DNA of 64,000 bases from Actinomycetospora endophytica (lineage in GTDB: Bacteria > Actinomycetota > Actinomycetes > Mycobacteriales > Pseudonocardiaceae), in NCBI RefSeq assembly GCF_021026375.1, contig NZ_JAJNDB010000010.1, positions 124,001-188,000 of the forward strand, given 5' to 3'. A program made the position numbers and the translations under genes. Positions 1-8,903 of this stretch are shown here, piece by piece; position 1 is the first letter of the stretch; every line of letters starts with the position of its first letter. The notes below the pieces were generated by a model. The model had not been told where the DNA came from, searched no databases, and saw nothing but the letters and a program-made list of their open reading frames with translations.

Positions 1-755
1 ACCGCGAACGCGTGGGTCACGCGGTGGCGCTCGATCTGCTCGAGCAGGTGCGCCGGCGAGAGGTCGGACAGCAGGATCGTGTGCCCGCCCTGCCCGAGGG
101 CCGTCAGCCCATAGCCGACCCCGCCGATGTGGAACAGTGGCGACGGCACGAGGTTCACCGAGTCCGGGCCCATCGCGTAGAACTCACGGCCCATCCGCGG
201 GGTGAAGGCCAGGTTCGCGTGCGTCAGCCGGGCGCCTTTCGGGGCGCCGGTGGTGCCGGAGCTGTAGAGCTGGAGCACGACGTCGTCGGGGGTGGCTTCG
301 TGGTCCGGCGGCTCGTTGTCGGGCGCGTCCGCGAGCCAGGGTTCGTAGTCGGTCTCGAGGACGATCGTCCGGGCATCGTGGTCGTCCGGGATCAGCGCCA
401 GATGCTCCTGCCCGGCGACGAGCAGCCGCGGGTCGGCGTCGGTGAGGATCGTTTCGAGCTCCGGACCGGCGAGGCGCCAGTTCAGCGCGACGAGCACGAC
501 ACCGGCCCGGGCGGCCCCGAACAGCAGTTCCTGGAACTCGGGGGTGTTGCGCAGCAGCACGGCGAGCCGGTCGCCGGGGACGAGACCCGTCGTCGTGAGG
601 ACGTGGGCCACCTGGTTCGCGCGGCGGTCCAGCTCCCCGAAGGTGACGGTGCGGTCGTCGAGGGTGATCGCGGGGCGGTCGGTGCCCAGCGCCGTGACCC
701 GGGTGAGCAGGTCGCCGAGGGAGGCGTCCATGACGGGCGCCGCGGGTGCGGTCAT
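1..755 (-). CDS. Acyl-CoA synthetase (AMP-binding), 3' part cut off by window edge
   Basis: This is the N-terminal 251 codons of a class I adenylate-forming enzyme, which activates a carboxylic acid to its acyl-CoA through an acyl-AMP. The P-loop-like signature LYSSGTTGAPKG sits around residues 160-172, and the N-terminus has the usual family opening (TFGELDRRANQVAHVL). The start is taken as the ATG at 755, 13 bases after the acyl-CoA dehydrogenase stop; a second ATG at 731 is possible. It is the promoter-distal gene of a two-gene operon behind the 1978-1993 operator. Substrate is unknown; the neighbours suggest an acid intermediate of the island's pathway. Confidence 0.9.
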   Translation of the reverse strand, partial: MTAPAAPVMDASLGDLLTRVTALGTDRPAITLDDRTVTFGELDRRANQVAHVLTTTGLVPGDRLAVLLRNTPEFQELLFGAARAGVVLVALNWRLAGPELETILTDADPRLLVAGQEHLALIPDDHDARTIVLETDYEPWLADAPDNEPPDHEATPDDVVLQLYSSGTTGAPKGARLTHANLAFTPRMGREFYAMGPDSVNLVPSPLFHIGGVGYGLTALGQGGHTILLSDLSPAHLLEQIERHRVTHAFA

Positions 756-768
756 GACGGCGGCTCTT

Positions 769-1959
769 CTAGTAGCTCTTCGGGAGGCCCAGGTTGTGCT
801 GGGCGACGTGGTTGAGGACCATCTCCCGGCTCACCGGGGCGGTGCGGAACATCCGCGCGGCGAACCACAGGTCGGACAGGCCGTACTCGTTCGACAGCCC
901 GTTCCCGCCGTGGGTCTGGATCGCCTGGTCGACGGCCTTGGCGACCGCCTCCCCCGCCGCGTACTTCGCGACGGTGGACGCGCTGCCGGTGGCCGCCGGG
1001 TCGGCTCCCGCGTCGGTGAGCTGGGCGGCGTGCATCGTCATGAGCCGGGCCAGCTGGACCTCGACGAAGCACGCGGCCAGCGGGTGCGCGATGCCCTGGT
1101 GCGCGCCGATCGGCGTGGACCACACGCTGCGGTCGGTGGCGTAGCGCGCGGCGCGGGCCAGGGCGTAGCGGGCGATGCCGTTGGCCTGCGCGGCCGCCGT
1201 CACGCGCTCCGGGTTGAGGCCGGCGAACACCTGTCGAAGGCCCGCCCCCTCGACCCCGATGAGGTCGTCGCGGGTGACGGCGACGTCGTCGAAGAACGTC
1301 GTGAACTGGTTCTCCGGGATCTGCAGCGACGAGTCGATCTGCTGGAAGCTCAAGCCGGGCGCGTCGGTGGGGACGAGGAACATCGAGATCGGGTGGCGTC
1401 CCTGCGGGCCGGGCTCGGACCCGCGCGCGACGACGATGACGGCGTCCGCGTCGTCGATGCCCGAGGTCCAGTACTTCTGTCCGCGCAGCCGCCAGGTGTC
1501 CGGGCCGTCGGCGTGCGCCGTCGTCGTGATGTTGTGGGTGTTGGTCCCCGCGTCCGGCTCGGTGATGGCGAAGGCGATCCGCTTCGTGCCGTCCGCGATC
1601 CCGGCCAGCCAGGTGTCCTTCTGCTCCGGGGTGGCGTGCGCGGTGAGCAGCGAGCCCGCGATGGCCGGCGAGATGACCAGCATGAACATCGGGCAGCCCT
1701 GGGCCGCGGTCTCCTCGATGACGATCGCCAGGTCGGTCAGGCCACCGCCCCCGCCGCCGTACTCCTCGGGCAGGTGCACCCCGAGGTAGCCGGCGCGGCC
1801 CATCTCGGCCCAGAGCTCGTCGGGCCGCGCGCCGCGGCGGGTCACGTCCTGGAAGTAGCGGCGTCCGTAGCTGCCGACCAGCTTGGCCACGCTCTCGCGC
1901 AGGGCCCGGCGCTCGTCGGTGTCGACGAGCAGGTCGTCCCGGACGATTCCGTCGGCCAC
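769..1959 (-). CDS. Acyl-CoA dehydrogenase
   Basis: FAD-dependent acyl-CoA dehydrogenase of 396 aa, usual length for the family, oxidising an acyl-CoA to the 2,3-enoyl-CoA. The family signature FAITEPDAGTNT is at residues 130-141, and a Gly-rich EEYGGGGGG turn is at about 65-73. The GTG start at 1959 has a strong AGGAGG ribosome site 5-10 bases upstream. The TCAAC-N6-GTTGA operator lies just upstream of that ribosome site, so a bound repressor would cover the transcription start. It is followed closely by the acyl-CoA synthetase, consistent with activation then first oxidation of the same substrate. The exact acyl group cannot be told. Confidence 0.93.
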   Translation of the reverse strand: MADGIVRDDLLVDTDERRALRESVAKLVGSYGRRYFQDVTRRGARPDELWAEMGRAGYLGVHLPEEYGGGGGGLTDLAIVIEETAAQGCPMFMLVISPAIAGSLLTAHATPEQKDTWLAGIADGTKRIAFAITEPDAGTNTHNITTTAHADGPDTWRLRGQKYWTSGIDDADAVIVVARGSEPGPQGRHPISMFLVPTDAPGLSFQQIDSSLQIPENQFTTFFDDVAVTRDDLIGVEGAGLRQVFAGLNPERVTAAAQANGIARYALARAARYATDRSVWSTPIGAHQGIAHPLAACFVEVQLARLMTMHAAQLTDAGADPAATGSASTVAKYAAGEAVAKAVDQAIQTHGGNGLSNEYGLSDLWFAARMFRTAPVSREMVLNHVAQHNLGLPKSY

Positions 1960-1977
1960 GTCGCCTCCTGTCGGCCA

Positions 1978-1993
1978 TCAACAGTGATGTTGA
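1978..1993. promoter_or_regulatory. Palindromic operator copy 1 (TCAAC-N6-GTTGA)
   Basis: TCAACAGTGATGTTGA, one of five copies of the same palindrome. It sits 18 bases upstream of the GTG of the acyl-CoA dehydrogenase gene, in the gap after the 3-hydroxyacyl-CoA dehydrogenase gene. This placement splits the minus-strand genes into two transcription units. Inferred to be a TetR- or similar-family repressor site. Confidence 0.75.
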
Positions 1994-2027
1994 CGCTAGA
2001 CCGGGGTGCGGTCGGGCGTCAACGCGT

Positions 2028-2864
2028 TCACGACCAGTCGTAGAACCCGTGGCCGGTCTTGCGCCCGAGCCGGCCTTCCGCGACGTGTCGTTCGAGGACC
2101 GCGGGCGGCGCGTACCGCTCGCCGTACTCGGCTTCGAGGAGCCGGGCGATGTCGAGCCGGACGTCGAGCCCGACCACGTCGGACAGGCGCAGCGGACCGA
2201 TGGGATGGCCGTAGGCGAGGACGGCGGCGCGATCGATGTCCTCGGCGGTGGCGACGCCCTCCTCGAGCATGCGCATCGCCTCGAAGGCGGCGATGTTGTC
2301 GAGCCGGCTGGTCGCGAAGCCGGGGACGTCGGCGACGACGATGGACTCCTTGCCGAGGGTGGTGGCGTGCTGTTGGGCTGTTGCCAGCGCCTTGTCGCTG
2401 GTCACGGCGCCGCGGACGATCTCGACGAGCGGCAGCGACCAGACCGGGTTGAAGAAGTGCATGCCGAGGAAGTCCTGCGGCCTGCTCAGGCCTGCCGCGA
2501 GCGAGTCGACGGAGATCGAGCTGGTGTTGGTGGCGAGCAGCCGTGGTGACCGTGCCTCGGCCTTCGTCAGCACCTCGGTCTTGAGGGCGGGGATCTCCGG
2601 GACGGACTCGATGACGAGCTCGAGGCCTTCGTCGAGCGCTTTCACCTCCCCGACGACCTGGAGGTGGCCGGGCATCCCATCAGCCACCGCCTGCTCGACC
2701 CGGCCCTTCGCCACTCCCGTGCGGGCACGGGCGACGAGGCCGTCGATCAGCGCCGCGGCTCGGTCCTGGTCGGGTTCGACAACGGTGGTGTCGATCCCGG
2801 CGGCCGCGAAGACGTAGGCGATCCCCTGGCCCATGGTGCCGCCGCCGATGACCGCGATGCTCAT
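2028..2864 (-). CDS. 3-hydroxyacyl-CoA dehydrogenase (HbdA/FadB2-like)
   Basis: NAD(P)-dependent 3-hydroxyacyl-CoA dehydrogenase of 278 aa, the single-domain-pair form also called 3-hydroxybutyryl-CoA dehydrogenase. The Rossmann motif GGGTMG is at residues 7-12, and the family signature HFFNP, with the catalytic His, is at 126-130. The C-terminal helical domain carries the usual GHPIGPLRLSDVVG stretch. Its ATG overlaps the stop of the upstream hydrolase gene (ATGA), so the two are translationally coupled. It would oxidise the hydroxyacyl-CoA produced by the crotonases of the same island. Confidence 0.93.
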   Translation of the reverse strand: MSIAVIGGGTMGQGIAYVFAAAGIDTTVVEPDQDRAAALIDGLVARARTGVAKGRVEQAVADGMPGHLQVVGEVKALDEGLELVIESVPEIPALKTEVLTKAEARSPRLLATNTSSISVDSLAAGLSRPQDFLGMHFFNPVWSLPLVEIVRGAVTSDKALATAQQHATTLGKESIVVADVPGFATSRLDNIAAFEAMRMLEEGVATAEDIDRAAVLAYGHPIGPLRLSDVVGLDVRLDIARLLEAEYGERYAPPAVLERHVAEGRLGRKTGHGFYDWS

Positions 2865-3847
2865 GTGCTCGCGGCCTTGAGTTCGCCGGCGATCCAGGCG
2901 ATCAGCTCGGCGGTCTGTGCGAGCTCACCGCCCATCCCGAGGAATCCGTGGATCATCTCGGGCCACTCCCGGAGGTGGACGTCGATACCCGCGTCGCGCA
3001 GCCGCTCGGCGTAGGCCATGCCCTCGTCGCGCAGCGGGTCGAAGCCGGCCACCGCGATCGAGGTCGGCGCGAGGCCGTCGAGGTCTTCGGTGAAGAGTGG
3101 GGCGGCGTCGGGCGGGACGGGGGCGACGGGGTCGCGGCCGTCGAGGTAGTGGCGCCAGAACCAGGCCATGTCCTGTGCGGTGAGCATGTAGCCCTGGGCG
3201 AAGTGGGAGTGCGAGGGGTGCTTCTCGGGGTCGGGCGGCGCGAGCGCGGGGTAGACGAGCAGTTGGCGCTGGAGGTCGAGGCGCCCGCGGAGTCGTCGAG
3301 CCGCCGCGGCTGCGAGGTTCCCGCCTGCGCTGTCCCCGGCGATGGTCAGGTGGGTGGCGTCCGCGCCCAGGTCCGCGGCGTGCTCCGCGAGCCAGGTCGT
3401 GGCGGCGACGGCATCGTCGAGGGGCCCGGGGAACGGCGTCTCCGGCGGGCGTCGGTACTCGACGGAGACGACGACCGTGCCCGACTCCTTCGCGATCGCC
3501 CGACACGGCCGATCCGCGTATGCGACGCTGCCGGCCACCCACCCGCCGCCGTGGAACCAGACCGTCAACGGCAGCGTCGTGCCCGGATCGGGGTGGTAGA
3601 CGCGCGCCGGCACGCGGCCGTCTCCGCCGGCGACGAGCACGTCCCGGGTGCTCACTCCCTCGAGCTTGTCGCCCTGCATCCAGCGGGACGACTCCACCGC
3701 GTGCCGCGCCCGGAGCACGCCGATCTCGTCGTAGGGGCGCATGCCCAGCTCGATGAGGCGGCGCAGCAGGTCAGCGGCTTCGGGGGCGAGTGCGGGCGCG
3801 GCGCCGTCCTTTGCGGCAGCGGTACCCGTCGCATCGGCTCGTGTCAT
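2861..3847 (-). CDS. Alpha/beta hydrolase, HSL-family esterase/lactonase
   Basis: Hormone-sensitive-lipase-family hydrolase, 328 aa from the ATG at 3847. The oxyanion motif HGGGW is at residues 99-103, the nucleophile elbow GDSAGGN has Ser173, and the rest of the triad is Asp270 (FDPLRDE) and His300 (MIHGF). The start overlaps the upstream stop by 4 bases (ATGA), and the stop overlaps the next gene in the same way, so three genes are tightly coupled. The open frame continues upstream but that part is out-of-frame shadow of the SnoaL-like gene. In an island with a Baeyer-Villiger enzyme, a plausible role is opening the resulting ester or lactone. Confidence 0.9.
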   Translation of the reverse strand: MTRADATGTAAAKDGAAPALAPEAADLLRRLIELGMRPYDEIGVLRARHAVESSRWMQGDKLEGVSTRDVLVAGGDGRVPARVYHPDPGTTLPLTVWFHGGGWVAGSVAYADRPCRAIAKESGTVVVSVEYRRPPETPFPGPLDDAVAATTWLAEHAADLGADATHLTIAGDSAGGNLAAAAARRLRGRLDLQRQLLVYPALAPPDPEKHPSHSHFAQGYMLTAQDMAWFWRHYLDGRDPVAPVPPDAAPLFTEDLDGLAPTSIAVAGFDPLRDEGMAYAERLRDAGIDVHLREWPEMIHGFLGMGGELAQTAELIAWIAGELKAAST

Positions 3848-4665
3848 GCCCCGGCTCCTGTTCCGTCGGTCAGCGCCCGGCGGAGCCCGAGGCGGTCCCG
3901 CACGACATGGCCGTTGATCGCTCCGTCGGCGCCCACCTCGACGAGCCCGACGATCCGCAGCTCCGCGGACGTCCCCGGCGCCGCCTCGACGTCGGGCAGG
4001 CCGCCGCGGTAGCGACCGCGCTGTACGGCGTGGAACGCGACCCGTCGTCCGGCCGCGAACACCGCGTCCGTGGTGCAGCCGTCGACGTCGAGCAGCATTG
4101 TGCTCGGAGCGTCGGCGCAGGCGTCGTCGTGGACGATCCCCGGCTCCTCGCCGGTCGGTCCTCCGCCGTCGACCCAGGTGCGGACGAGCTTCTCCGCCTC
4201 CGGATCGGCGGGCGTGGGCGGCTCGGTCCAGGGCGCGACCATCGGCGGATCGACCGGATCCGGCTCGCCGGCCAGCAGCTGGCGACGCCGCCCGAGATAG
4301 TCCTCCTCGCAGTCGTTGTCGACGAGCACCCCGCCGTGCGAGCTGAAGAGACCGATCCCCCGCCACGCGGCGGCGCCTCCCCGTGCGGACGCCCCGTGCT
4401 CGGTGAACCGCAGGGCGGCCCGACCGTCATCGGAGTAGATCGCGTCGTGCACGGTGATCGTCAGGCCGGGAAAGCGGGCGAGTTGCTCGGACGTGGTCTC
4501 GACGTACGCGTCGCGGTTCTCGAGGACATAACCGCCGATGCGGATCGTGTAGCCCGGCGCCATGATCTCGCGCGGCACCGCGGGGTCCGCGCGGTCGAGC
4601 CAGTCGACGGCGAACCGCCGCATCAGCGCGCCCAGGGGGTGGATCTCCACCCGTGTGCCGCTCAC
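3844..4665 (-). CDS. Tandem SnoaL-like (NTF2-fold) protein
   Basis: 273 aa with two SnoaL/NTF2-like halves: residues about 1-130 (MAPGYTIRIGGYVLENRDAY region) and about 155-273, each with the pattern of a small ligand-pocket fold. The GTG at 4665 is chosen because a textbook GCGAGGAGG ribosome site lies 6-14 bases upstream. The longer frame reaching 4695 would put its ATG inside the operator at 4692-4707. First gene of an operon with the hydrolase and 3-hydroxyacyl-CoA dehydrogenase. Such proteins are isomerases, hydratases or cyclases on ring substrates; the reaction here is unknown. Confidence 0.8.
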   Translation of the reverse strand: MSGTRVEIHPLGALMRRFAVDWLDRADPAVPREIMAPGYTIRIGGYVLENRDAYVETTSEQLARFPGLTITVHDAIYSDDGRAALRFTEHGASARGGAAAWRGIGLFSSHGGVLVDNDCEEDYLGRRRQLLAGEPDPVDPPMVAPWTEPPTPADPEAEKLVRTWVDGGGPTGEEPGIVHDDACADAPSTMLLDVDGCTTDAVFAAGRRVAFHAVQRGRYRGGLPDVEAAPGTSAELRIVGLVEVGADGAINGHVVRDRLGLRRALTDGTGAGA

Positions 4666-4691
4666 GTCGAGCCTCCTCGCCGTCGCTCCGG

Positions 4692-4707
4692 TCAACTGCA
4701 GTGTTGA
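4692..4707. promoter_or_regulatory. Palindromic operator copy 2
   Basis: TCAACTGCAGTGTTGA, extended to the 20-base palindromic frame GGTCAAC-N6-GTTGACC, the most symmetric of the five copies. It lies 26 bases upstream of the GTG start of the three-gene operon ending at 2028. Confidence 0.75.
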
Positions 4708-4737
4708 CCAGCCTCGGATCGGTGTCCAGATGGTGGC

Positions 4738-6963
4738 TCACCACGGCGGCTCCTCGGGGTAGCGCCGGTCCGTCTCGGATGCCTCATGGCCGGCCTTTCT
4801 GGCGGCACGGCGTTCGAAGTCGTCCGCGGTCCGGCGGGCGGCCTGGGTGATGTAGCCGTGGCGGTTGCGTTTGGGGGTGTACGGGTCGGGGGTGCGTGGG
4901 GCGGGGCTGTAGAGGTCGGCGGGCAGGGTGAACGGGCTGCCGTCGGTCGGGACCAGTGGGTCGGGGAGTGGGTCGTAGGGCTCCGGGGTTTTGGTGTGGT
5001 GGGTGCCGGTCGGGCTGGTCCAGATGAACACGCCTGGTTCGGGTTGTTCGAGGGTCCAGCCGGAGTCGGGGTCGTGTTTGAACAGGTGGTCGGCTTGGCA
5101 GAGCGGGCCGAGGTCGTCGGCGGTGCTCTGGCCGCCGTCGTCCCAGGCCAGGGTGTGGTCGAGGTCGGCGCCAACGGCCTGGCTGTTGCAGCCGATGCCG
5201 CGGCAGGTCCGGTCGCGGGCGATGACCCAGCGGGCCAGTTCGGCGCCGGGGCGGCGGCGGTGGGCGGCGGCGGTGGTGACCGCCGGGTGCTGCTCGGGTG
5301 GGCGGGCGCGGCCTGCGGTTAGCGCGCGGACCGTTCGGTCGAGCAGGGTGATCGCGTCCGTGCCGATGAGCCCGCCGACCCCGACACCGTCGAGTCCGCG
5401 GCCGGCGGTGAGGTCGTCGAGTTCGTCGGTGTGGGCGGTCAGTTCGACGACGTGGCGTCGTCGCCGGCCGCCTGCTCCTGGGGGCCCGCAGGAGGGTGGG
5501 CGGACGGTCAGCAGCCATTCGAGGGCGCCGTCGGTGTCGTGGAGGTGGACCCGCCAGGTGGTGTCGGTGCGGTCCCAGGCCAACTGCCGGGCGGTGGAGC
5601 AGCACACCGAGCCGTGGCCGGTGATCTCGCCGGGGCGACGGTCCAGGCCCAGCACGGTGCGCAGCCCGAGCCGGATCGCGGTCCGGGCCCGGAACGGCAC
5701 CGCCCGCGGCGCTGATCCGCCGGCGCCGTCAACTGGGGCCGCGTCGTCAAGATCGCTCTCGTCAGCGGGGCAGGGATCGTCGGGGCCGCCGCTTGCGGCG
5801 TCGTCGTCGGGTGGTCGTCCGTCGGGTGCGGGCTCGCCGGGGTCGGGCTCGCCGCCGGGACGGTCACCGTCCTCGCCGGCGGCGTCGGAGTCATCTCCGA
5901 GCCGGGCGTCGGTTCCGTCGTCAATAGGGTCGCCGCCGGACCGGTCGCCGCCGGGACCCTCGTCAGGTGCGGCGCCGCCGCCCTCGGGCCCCGGGCCGCC
6001 GTCCGGAGTGCCAGGAGCAGGGCCGCCGTCAGGGCCGGACTCGGGGCCGGGCTCGGGGTCGGGGCCGCTGTCGTCGGACCCGGTGCCGGGGTCGGTGAAG
6101 CGGGCCAGCACGAGTTCGATGACGTCGGCGTCCCACAGCCCGGCGCCGTCCGGGCCGGTCAGCACCAACAACACCTCGGTCTGGATCGGACCCTGCGGCG
6201 CCTCCCGCCCCACCGCCCGCAGCCGGCCATGCACCACATCGCCGAGCGCCACGATCCGGTCGTAGGCGTCCTGCGCCGGCTCCGGCGGCAAATCCACCCC
6301 CGACAGCTCCGCCGACCCCGACGGCGCCGCCCGCAACGACACCCGCCGCCGCGCGATCGCCGCCGCCTTACGCGCCTCGGCCCACCCCGGATCGACCGCC
6401 GCCGCGGTCGCCTCCACACGCGCCCGCAACTGGGCATGGGTCAACGTCGGAGCCCGACCCAGCAGCCGCTCGACCACCAGCCGGGCCTGCGCGTCATCCA
6501 GGTCAGCCACGGTCCCCACGAAGATCGACGCCTTGTCCTGCTCGAGCCAGCCCTCCCGCATCGCCTCCCCCAGCGCGGGCAACCGGACGAGGATCTGACG
6601 CGCGAACTCGATCCGCGCCGCCCCCAACTGCTCCGACCAGCCCAGCACGCCGGCCGGGATCTTCCCCGGCCGCGACCGCTGCGCGACCCGCTCGGTGGTG
6701 TCCGCCGCGGCCCGCCAGGCCTCCCAGATCCACCGCCAGCGCCGCCAGGTGACGTGGTTCTCCGCTCGGAACGCCGCCGCCAGCCCGGCCTCGGTCCACT
6801 GCCCCGGCGCCTCGGCCGGATCCATCGCGAGCAGCCACTGCTGCGGCAGTTCCTCCTGGAAGGCGGCGGTCTCCAGCGAGAACGCGTCCTCCGGCGGGCA
6901 GTCGTCGTCAGGCCAGGTGTGTTCACCACCAGGCCCGACCGGAATGCCCACCATCACTGCCAT
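4738..6963 (-). CDS. DUF222/13E12-type HNH endonuclease domain protein
   Basis: About 741 aa. The N-terminal two fifths is a DUF222 (13E12 repeat) region. A low-complexity Gly/Asp/Pro/Glu linker of about 130 residues follows (bases roughly 5700-6090). The C-terminus has an HNH nuclease core: CRGIGC, then DLDHTLAWDDGG, then LGPLCQADHLFKH. Members are multi-copy in actinobacterial genomes and are suspected selfish or mobile elements; their biological role is not settled. The linker makes it longer than the usual 400-500 aa. Start uncertain: ATG at 6963, ATG at 6954 or GTG at 6993, none with a clear ribosome site. It interrupts the catabolic island and has no copy of the island operator. Confidence 0.88.
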   Translation of the reverse strand: MAVMVGIPVGPGGEHTWPDDDCPPEDAFSLETAAFQEELPQQWLLAMDPAEAPGQWTEAGLAAAFRAENHVTWRRWRWIWEAWRAAADTTERVAQRSRPGKIPAGVLGWSEQLGAARIEFARQILVRLPALGEAMREGWLEQDKASIFVGTVADLDDAQARLVVERLLGRAPTLTHAQLRARVEATAAAVDPGWAEARKAAAIARRRVSLRAAPSGSAELSGVDLPPEPAQDAYDRIVALGDVVHGRLRAVGREAPQGPIQTEVLLVLTGPDGAGLWDADVIELVLARFTDPGTGSDDSGPDPEPGPESGPDGGPAPGTPDGGPGPEGGGAAPDEGPGGDRSGGDPIDDGTDARLGDDSDAAGEDGDRPGGEPDPGEPAPDGRPPDDDAASGGPDDPCPADESDLDDAAPVDGAGGSAPRAVPFRARTAIRLGLRTVLGLDRRPGEITGHGSVCCSTARQLAWDRTDTTWRVHLHDTDGALEWLLTVRPPSCGPPGAGGRRRRHVVELTAHTDELDDLTAGRGLDGVGVGGLIGTDAITLLDRTVRALTAGRARPPEQHPAVTTAAAHRRRPGAELARWVIARDRTCRGIGCNSQAVGADLDHTLAWDDGGQSTADDLGPLCQADHLFKHDPDSGWTLEQPEPGVFIWTSPTGTHHTKTPEPYDPLPDPLVPTDGSPFTLPADLYSPAPRTPDPYTPKRNRHGYITQAARRTADDFERRAARKAGHEASETDRRYPEEPPW

Positions 6964-7068
6964 GCTTCGCACACTAGTTCGAGGGTCTGACACTCACGCC
7001 CGGGTCGCCGTCGACGGCCCGGCCCACGACACTGGCGTGGTGCCTCAACCGGCGACGGGAGATCGGGA

Positions 7069-7848
7069 ATGACCACGGGCGCGGACGCCTCCCCGGTGCG
7101 GATCGACCGGCCGGGACACGGGGTTCTCGTCATCACTCTGGACCGGCCGTCGAAGCGCAACGCCGTCGACGGCCGCACCAGCCGGGCGCTCGCCGCCGCG
7201 CTCGACGACCTCGACGGCGACCCCGACCTCGCCGTCGGCGTCCTCACCGGCGCCGGCGGGACGTTCTGCGCCGGCATGGACCTCGCTGCCTTCCTCGACG
7301 GCGACGCTCCGGAGGTCCCGGGCCGCGGCTTCGGGGGCCTCACCGAGGCGCCGCCGTCCAAGCCGCTCGTCGCCGCCGTCGAGGGTTATGCGCTGGCCGG
7401 AGGATGCGAGCTCGTCCTCGCGTGCGATCTCGTGGTGGCGGCCGAGGACGCCACGTTCGGCCTGCCCGAGGTCGGGCTCGGCCTGATCGCGGGGTCGGGC
7501 GGCCTCCTGCGACTCCCCCACCGCATCCCCCGCGCGAAGGCAGCCGAGCTGGCCCTCACCGGTGACCGGTTCACCGCCACCGACGCCCACGGCTGGGGCC
7601 TGGTCAACCGCCTCGTCGCCCCCGGAACGGCTCAGGACGCCGCCGTCGAGCTCGCCACCCGGATCGCCCGCAACGCACCGCTCGCCCTCGCGGCGACCAA
7701 GCGGCTGCTCGCGGCCTCCGACCTGCCCCCCGACGAGGCCTGGGCGCGCCAGCGGACCGAGCTCCACGCCATCAAGGCCACCGCCGACGCACAGGAGGGC
7801 GCGCGAGCCTTCGCGGAGAAACGCCTGCCCCGCTGGACGGCGACCTGA
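7069..7848 (+). CDS. Enoyl-CoA hydratase/isomerase (crotonase family)
   Basis: Crotonase-family protein of 259 aa, normal length. The oxyanion-hole segments are visible: FCAGMDLAAF around residue 66-75 and ALAGGCELVLACDLVVAA around 107-124. A GGGAGA ribosome site precedes the ATG by about 8 bases. It hydrates or isomerises an enoyl-CoA. It is convergent with the second crotonase (7876-8766) and has no copy of the island operator in front, so it may be constitutive or read from a separate promoter. Confidence 0.92.
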   Translation: MTTGADASPVRIDRPGHGVLVITLDRPSKRNAVDGRTSRALAAALDDLDGDPDLAVGVLTGAGGTFCAGMDLAAFLDGDAPEVPGRGFGGLTEAPPSKPLVAAVEGYALAGGCELVLACDLVVAAEDATFGLPEVGLGLIAGSGGLLRLPHRIPRAKAAELALTGDRFTATDAHGWGLVNRLVAPGTAQDAAVELATRIARNAPLALAATKRLLAASDLPPDEAWARQRTELHAIKATADAQEGARAFAEKRLPRWTAT

Positions 7849-7875
7849 CGGTCGCCTCCAAACGGCGACGCCGAG

Positions 7876-8766
7876 CTACTTCTTCCCCGCCTGATAGGCC
7901 TCCCAGTAGGTGCGGTGCTCCTTGAACGGCGCGTCGCGGTCCTCCACCGCGGCCCGTACCCCGGAGGCCCGCTGGATCCGCTCGAAGTCCTGCATGGCGG
8001 GCCCGGCGATCGCCATGGCGTCGGCGTCGTTCGCGGCCGCGATCGCCGAGGTGATGCCCATGGCGTCCCACCAGCGGTTGGTCGACTCCTTGTGCGCGTA
8101 GATCATCTCGAGCGGCACGTTCGCGACCCGCTCGGCGTACGCGTAGGCGACGTCCTCGACCTCGTCCGCCGGCACCGCGCGGTTGGCCAGGCCGAACTCG
8201 GCGGCCTCGATCCCGGTCATCTCGTCGCCGGTGAAGAGCCACTCCTTGGTCTTGCGCATCCCGAGGTGCACCGGCCACATGCCGAACATGTGGATCTCGC
8301 CCATGGTGCGGGCCTCGGGCTGGCCGAAGCGGGCATCCTCCGCGGCGAACACGATGTCGAGCACCCCGGCGAGATCGAGACCGCCCGCGACGCAGGCCCC
8401 GCGCACGACCCCGATGGTCGCCTGCCGGATGCGCCAGAGCCGCATCCAGCGCTCGCGCGATTCGTGGAACTCACGACGGGAGAAGATCGGCGCCCGACGG
8501 TGCGGCCGTGCGTCCTCGGGGCGGCTCGGCGTCTCGGCGGTGCCCCAGAGGTAGGCCCACTCCGTGAGGTCGTACCCGGTACAGAAGTTCTTCCCGTTGG
8601 ACTTCACGACGAGTACGCGGGTGTCGTCGTCCGAGTCGAGATCGTCGAGCACGACGTCCATCTCGTCGCGCAGCGCGCGGCACAGCGCGTTGCCCCGGTT
8701 CGGACGGTTGAGCGTGAGGGTCGCGATCCGACCCTCCTTCTCGTAGATCAGGTGCTCGAAGTCCAC
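7876..8766 (-). CDS. Enoyl-CoA hydratase/isomerase (crotonase family), long form
   Basis: Crotonase-family protein, 296 aa, somewhat longer than the usual 260 because of an insertion after FCTGYDLTEW (residues about 63-72) that carries many charged residues and HRRAPIFSRREFHE. The second oxyanion-hole strand GACVAGGLDLAGVLDIVFA is intact. Transcribed divergently from the Baeyer-Villiger gene, with operator copy 3 between them, so the two are likely co-controlled. Might act on a bulky CoA ester rather than a straight-chain one; that is an inference from the insertion and context. Confidence 0.9.
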   Translation of the reverse strand: MDFEHLIYEKEGRIATLTLNRPNRGNALCRALRDEMDVVLDDLDSDDDTRVLVVKSNGKNFCTGYDLTEWAYLWGTAETPSRPEDARPHRRAPIFSRREFHESRERWMRLWRIRQATIGVVRGACVAGGLDLAGVLDIVFAAEDARFGQPEARTMGEIHMFGMWPVHLGMRKTKEWLFTGDEMTGIEAAEFGLANRAVPADEVEDVAYAYAERVANVPLEMIYAHKESTNRWWDAMGITSAIAAANDADAMAIAGPAMQDFERIQRASGVRAAVEDRDAPFKEHRTYWEAYQAGKK

Positions 8767-8830
8767 GTCCCACTCCTTCGTCGGGTGCCGTGCCGCTCAC
8801 CGGCCAACCTAGGCAGCACCCCCGACACCG

Positions 8831-8846
8831 TCAACAGAGGCGTTGA
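8831..8846. promoter_or_regulatory. Palindromic operator copy 3, divergent promoter region
   Basis: TCAACAGAGGCGTTGA in the 137-base gap between the divergent crotonase and Baeyer-Villiger genes. One site could control both directions. Confidence 0.75.
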
Positions 8847-8903
8847 CGCTGTCAGGGGGTCGTCCTAACCTCCGGAAGCACCTGGAACCGGAGGAGGACG
8901 ATC

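Noticed and set aside
5700-6090. Low-complexity GGGCCGGGG-like sequence as a possible non-coding repeat
   Set aside because: It is in frame within the HNH protein and encodes its disordered linker.
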